From the NCBI GenBank assembly GCA_014084085.1, contig NPFB01000072.1:80806-99897 (forward strand): 19,092 nt of DNA, written 5' to 3'. Made by a program: the position numbers and the translations under genes. Each line of letters begins with the position of its first letter. Position 1 is the first letter of the stretch. Of the stretch, positions 15,926 through 19,092 are shown in pieces. A model generated the notes under the pieces. It saw nothing but the letters and a program-made list of their open reading frames with translations. It made no database searches and was not told the origin of the DNA. The stretch is from Hondaea fermentalgiana (lineage: Eukaryota; Sar; Bigyra; Thraustochytrida; Thraustochytriidae).

Positions 15926-16090
15926 ACCGGCGCACACACGCGCGCTCACATATAACGCCCGCGACGCGTGCACACACGCAGCGCGCGCGCAGACTGCGAA
16001 CGAGCGAGGCGCGGGAACGCGGCCTTGCGCAGCGCGCGTGAAGAGGCGAGCGCGCGAGCGAGCGCGAGGAAGGCGCCTTCTTTGCTTGGA

Positions 16091-16179
16091 GCGCTTTGCC
16101 TGTTGCGCTTTGCCTGCTGCGCTTTGCCTGCCTGCTGCGCTTTGCTGTTTTGCGTTGTTTTGCGCTGTTTTGCGTTGTT
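16091..16179. repeat. Nested tandem repeats GCGCTTTGCCTGCT and TTGCGYTGTT
   Basis: Imperfect 14-bp units (16091-16104, 16105-16118, an 18-bp variant at 16119-16136, and a shortened copy at 16137-16149) pass into three 10-bp units of TTGCGTTGTT or TTGCGCTGTT (16150-16179). All share a TTTGC core, which suggests stepwise slippage. Confidence 0.85.
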
Positions 16180-16401
16180 CTGCGTAGCGAGCAGGTCAAC
16201 GTGCAGGAGGCGCGGGACGCGCTCGCGAGGAGGAGAGCAGCGGCTCGCGGTCGCGCGCGCGCGCCCGAGAAGCAGCGCGGGTCGTGCTGCGCGGAAGGCG
16301 CGACTTCGGTCACCTGGAACAGCGAATTAGGTCCCGCCAAGGAGACCGGCACGCCGAGGCCGAGGAGAGGGTGGTCAGTCGCCACGGCTTTCAGCGACCA
16401 G

Positions 16402-16430
16402 GCAGACAGACAGACTGACAAACAGACAGA
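16402..16430. repeat. Imperfect (CAGA)n repeat
   Basis: Tetranucleotide CAGA units broken by CTGACAAA, in the spacer upstream of the kinase. Confidence 0.85.
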
Positions 16431-16514
16431 GCACGGACGGCCAGACGCACCGTGTTTGGACGGAAAGGAAAGGACAGTCCGCGAGGAGCTTGCGAGCAAG
16501 CGGGCAGGGAGAGA

Positions 16515-16549
16515 CCTCGCCTCGCCTCGCCTTGCCTTGCCTTTCCTTG
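16515..16549. repeat. (CTCGC)n passing into (CTTGC)n and CTTTC
   Basis: Pyrimidine-biased pentanucleotide units that change by single bases from CTCGC to CTTGC to CTTTC. This gradient is typical of slippage followed by point mutation. Confidence 0.85.
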
Positions 16550-16894
16550 GTGTAGCGCTTTTTTCTGACTCTCCATAGTTGGTGAGGGGAGAGGAGGCCT
16601 TTCTTTGTCAGTCAACGCAAGAACGGTTACTTTGTCCACGGGCAGCGAGCGCTTTGATCGGGGACGTGCTGGGGGACCTCGTGGCCTCGAGCCGGTTCAG
16701 CAGCAAGGGTGCGAAATCGACGAGAGCTGAGGCCGCGAGACGAGAGCGCTCGCAGCTGCAGGCAGTCATCGAACTCACAAAGACCACGGCTGCCGCTGCC
16801 GCCGCTGCCGTCGGCAGCAACATCGAGCGGCCGTGAGAGTGAGTGAGCACAGGGGTCGCTGAAAAGGAGAAAGAAAGCGGCCACGACAGCAGTA

Positions 16895-16898
<4 letters not shown>

Positions 16899-16928
<30 letters not shown>
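16899..16928 (+). repeat. (CAG)10 tract just upstream of the kinase start
   Basis: Ten perfect CAG units end 10 bases before the kinase ATG. In the kinase frame the tract would encode Ser (AGC), but no in-frame ATG precedes it and the frame closes at a TGA at 16840-16842. It is therefore most simply 5'UTR sequence. Confidence 0.9.
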
Positions 16929-16930
<2 letters not shown>

Positions 16931-16938
16931 GTGGCATC

Positions 16939-18957
16939 ATGGGCTGCACATGTTCTGCCGAGATCGACCGCACCGCCGAGGAGGACCTCGTCGGCGGCGT
17001 GGGGCGCACCTCAAAGCAGGTCAATTACGATGAGATCCCGGAGGATCGGAGACCCATGGTCGCCCTCGAGGTCCTAGCGAGCCGTCGCACCGTCTATCGC
17101 AAGAAAATGCGAAAGTACGAGCCCTGCGGCGACCTTGACTACAACAAGAGCAACAAGACCTTGCACCTACGCAATCTCCTCGATGAACCCGTTGGCAGAT
17201 TCTACTTGAACGAATTCGCACACGAAAAGAAACTGCCCGAGATGGCAGACTTGGTCGCCGCCTGGGTCGCCGTCCACGCGCTCTCGTCCCCCAAAGATGT
17301 CTCTCTGCGCGACGTTCTCGAGCAGGCCGAGGCCGACGAGGCCGTCGACGCCGCCACAAATGCTGCCATTGCAACTGGTGTGGCCACCGACAAGATGAAG
17401 AACGTGCCCAACGAGAACCTCGCGGTTTCAGACAAGGCTGAACGTGACCTTTACCACGATCGTGAGTGGCCTACGGAAGAGGAGATCCTCGACGCAGGAC
17501 GCGAGATCGTGGAAACTTATTTGACCCCTGATGCCGAACACTTTCTGGGCCCAAGCCTTGGCAACGAAGAGTGCGAAGACGTAGCCGCTGCGTGCAACGC
17601 CGCCTTGGAGGAGGCAAGCGTATCTGGCGTCCAGTCGTCCCTGCTTCGCACGCAGAATGACGTTTTTCGCGTCCTCATGGACAAGGGCTTCTACAGCAAG
17701 TTCAGGGAGCACTCCGAATACAAGCGCTACAAGATGAAGTTTGCGCGCGTGTACAACACTATTTCACACAGAGACTTTGACTACATGGCCACGTTGGGCA
17801 AAGGGTCATTTGGGCGCGTGCTGCGCGTGCGGAAAAAGACCACCGGCGCTCAGTTTGCGCTCAAGGTCATGAGCAAGAAGAAGATTCTCAATGGTGCCGA
17901 GAGCGCCGACCAAGTCACCATTGAACGCAATGTTGTGGTCACGTGCGATTGTCCCTCGATCGTTCGCCCCGAATTCTCCTTTCAGACCTCTCGCGCGCTC
18001 TTTCTTGCCCTCGAGCTTTTGGAGGGTGGCACTCTATTGGATGCGATGCACGCCAACGGAGGCACGCTTCGCGCCAGTCAGATTCGTTTCATCGCCGCAG
18101 AGGTCGCTCTTGGCCTCGAGCACATGCACAAGCACGGCATTCTGTACCGGGACCTCAAGCCTGTGAACATCATGCTCGACGCCAAGGGTCATGCCGTGCT
18201 CACGGACATGGGCCTCTGCGCAAAGATTCGCCCCAGTTCCTTTCCCAAGGAAGAGGGCGCGCTTTCCTCGAGCGGGAATAGGTTGCTGCGCCGCAAGTCC
18301 ATGACGATTCTCAAGCCCGAGGAGCTCAAGTGCGTCGGAACCTTTGGTTTCCGCGCGCCCGAGCTCCTCGAAGCCTCAGAGAGCAAGACCGGATACGGCC
18401 CGGCCGTCGACTACTGGTCTCTGGGTGTAACCATTTACTACCTGTACGCGGGCAAGCTTCCCTTTCAGAAGCGCGCCGGCCGCAAGAGCCTCCTCGGCGG
18501 CAACGCCAATCCCAAGGACGCCGAGCGTCGATTGCACAAAGAGATTACCCTGGCGCCTGACACGCCAGAGGACCTCGCTAGTGCGGTCTTTGCTTTTCTT
18601 GAAAAAGACCCCTCGGATCGCCTCGGTAGCGATCCGGATGAGCTGCGCGCGCATGACTTTTTCGCCAAAATCGACTTTGACAAGCTCGCTCGCCGAGAGC
18701 TCTCACCCGTGTACAAGCCTCATGTTCCGTCCCGCAAGGATGACGAAGAGCCCCTTTTTGCGGGCCTCGCGGATGCCATGATGCAATTCTCGCAGGACAA
18801 CGTCCTGGAGCTTTTTGGCGGCGAAAATGAAATGCAGGACGAGTATGTCCATGTTGGCCGCTCTCAGCAGCGTCTCTTTCGTGAGTGGGACTACGTTCCC
18901 GATGAGCTTCTCGCTCCGGACTGGCAACTTTGTGGCGAGGACAGACTCTTTCCATGA
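16939..18957 (+). CDS. GRK-like serine/threonine kinase with RGS domain and MGC acylation signal
   Basis: A 672-residue protein. The first in-frame ATG gives MGCTCS, a fitting N-myristoylation (Gly2) and palmitoylation (Cys3, Cys5) signal, which supports this start. An RGS-homology region spans about 65-270 (HLRNLLDEPVGRFYLNEFAH at 76-95; later VFRVLMDKGFYSKF), broken by an Ala/Asp-rich insertion near 125-180. An AGC-type kinase domain follows: GKGSFGRV (287-294), Lys309, Glu329, YRDLKPVN (403-410), DMG in place of DFG (423-425), and VGTFGFRAPELL (466-477). The last resembles the GRK motif VGTxGYMAPEVL. The activation segment carries about 30 extra residues with a PKA-like RRKS site (451-454). 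A C-terminal AGC extension (RLGSDPDEL, then FFAKIDFDKL) completes the domain. All catalytic residues are present. It likely phosphorylates membrane receptors or nearby proteins, but its substrates are unknown. Confidence 0.95.
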   Translation: MGCTCSAEIDRTAEEDLVGGVGRTSKQVNYDEIPEDRRPMVALEVLASRRTVYRKKMRKYEPCGDLDYNKSNKTLHLRNLLDEPVGRFYLNEFAHEKKLPEMADLVAAWVAVHALSSPKDVSLRDVLEQAEADEAVDAATNAAIATGVATDKMKNVPNENLAVSDKAERDLYHDREWPTEEEILDAGREIVETYLTPDAEHFLGPSLGNEECEDVAAACNAALEEASVSGVQSSLLRTQNDVFRVLMDKGFYSKFREHSEYKRYKMKFARVYNTISHRDFDYMATLGKGSFGRVLRVRKKTTGAQFALKVMSKKKILNGAESADQVTIERNVVVTCDCPSIVRPEFSFQTSRALFLALELLEGGTLLDAMHANGGTLRASQIRFIAAEVALGLEHMHKHGILYRDLKPVNIMLDAKGHAVLTDMGLCAKIRPSSFPKEEGALSSSGNRLLRRKSMTILKPEELKCVGTFGFRAPELLEASESKTGYGPAVDYWSLGVTIYYLYAGKLPFQKRAGRKSLLGGNANPKDAERRLHKEITLAPDTPEDLASAVFAFLEKDPSDRLGSDPDELRAHDFFAKIDFDKLARRELSPVYKPHVPSRKDDEEPLFAGLADAMMQFSQDNVLELFGGENEMQDEYVHVGRSQQRLFREWDYVPDELLAPDWQLCGEDRLFP

Positions 18958-19092
18958 TCGATGATCCCGTCGTGTGTTCCACTCGATGTTGTTGTGTCTA
19001 AATGCCGTTGCGTTTTCCATGTGTCTCCCTCATTCAACAATATCCCTATTTCAGAGCCCCTGCTTAACTTTGGGTATAAAACTGCGTTCTTT
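18958..19092 (+). other. Kinase 3' region and possible TATA box
   Basis: T-rich sequence follows the kinase stop, with no AATAAA. TATAAAA at 19075-19081 may be the TATA box of a gene to the right or a variant polyadenylation element. The window ends 11 bases later, so it cannot be resolved. Confidence 0.3.

Larger units (their letters stand above)
13736..16938. other. Large GC-rich, repeat-packed spacer between divergent genes
   Basis: About 3.2 kb between the start of the synthetase (-) and the start of the kinase (+). It is GC-rich, especially from 14750 to 16350, and is built largely from short tandem repeats and strand-biased purine or pyrimidine tracts. Long frames are open on both strands (for example 14642-15955 on plus and 16499-15423 on minus). 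Their translations are only repeats such as KERKKERKKE and LSFFPSFFLS, or Arg/Ala/Pro-rich, with no domains, so I do not call them genes. The promoters of both flanking genes must lie here. Confidence 0.7.

Noticed and set aside
14642..15955. Plus-strand ATG frame of 437 residues
   Set aside because: The translation is repeats (LLCSALLCSA, KERKKERKKE) and Arg/Pro/Ser-rich sequence in GC-rich, stop-poor DNA. Other frames on both strands are equally open, and there is no domain.
15423..16499. Minus-strand frame of 358 residues with hydrophobic LSFFPSFF runs
   Set aside because: The apparent membrane segments are the complement of the polypurine tracts. No protein family pattern remains outside the repeats.
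13736..16938. Possible CRISPR-like array in the repeat-rich spacer
   Set aside because: The repeats are continuous short tandem units with no unique spacers of even length, and no cas genes are present.

Overview
The window looks like nuclear DNA of a single-celled eukaryote. The genes are widely spaced, face both ways and run mostly without introns. They are single complete reading frames with ATG starts, often a purine at -3, and no bacterial ribosome binding sites or operons. The protein types are eukaryotic: a TMEM151-like membrane protein, an AKR7-type aldo/keto reductase, an ankyrin-repeat protein, a bacterial-type (organellar) aspartyl-tRNA synthetase, and a GRK-like RGS/AGC kinase with an N-myristoylation signal. 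Compact intronless genes between GC-rich, microsatellite-laden spacers would suit a thraustochytrid-like stramenopile, but that placement is inference from gene style, not a sequence match.

Layout. 1-537: low-complexity leader with a palindromic E-box. 538-1461 (+): TMEM151-like protein, convergent with 1677-2777 (-): aldo/keto reductase. The reductase's upstream side carries an ATG-initiated, Ala-rich reading frame whose stop codon overlaps the reductase start. 3180-4665: no convincing intact gene, but an apparent F-box relic on the minus strand (3983-4357) sits next to a 13-bp tandem repeat. 4666-6252 (+): a 528-residue orphan protein, followed by a weak 124-codon frame and a family of 14-bp degenerate repeats. 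7266-8423 (+): an orphan multi-pass membrane protein. 8943-11195 (+): about 16 ankyrin repeats with a SAM-like C-terminus, convergent with 11594-13735 (-): aspartyl-tRNA synthetase. 13736-16938: a 3.2-kb GC-rich spacer packed with tetra- and pentanucleotide repeats and polypurine tracts. It separates the divergent synthetase and kinase genes. 16939-18957 (+): RGS-domain AGC kinase.

The genes do not form an obvious pathway. The kinase and the two membrane proteins could belong to membrane signalling, and the reductase and synthetase are housekeeping functions. I see no CRISPR array, integrase, transposase or other defence or mobile system. The points most worth following up are the lipid-anchored RGS kinase, the orphan 528-residue protein, the frame-disrupted F-box relic, the possible N-terminal extension of the reductase, the interrupted reading frame ahead of the ankyrin gene, and the repeat-built reading frame at 14027.
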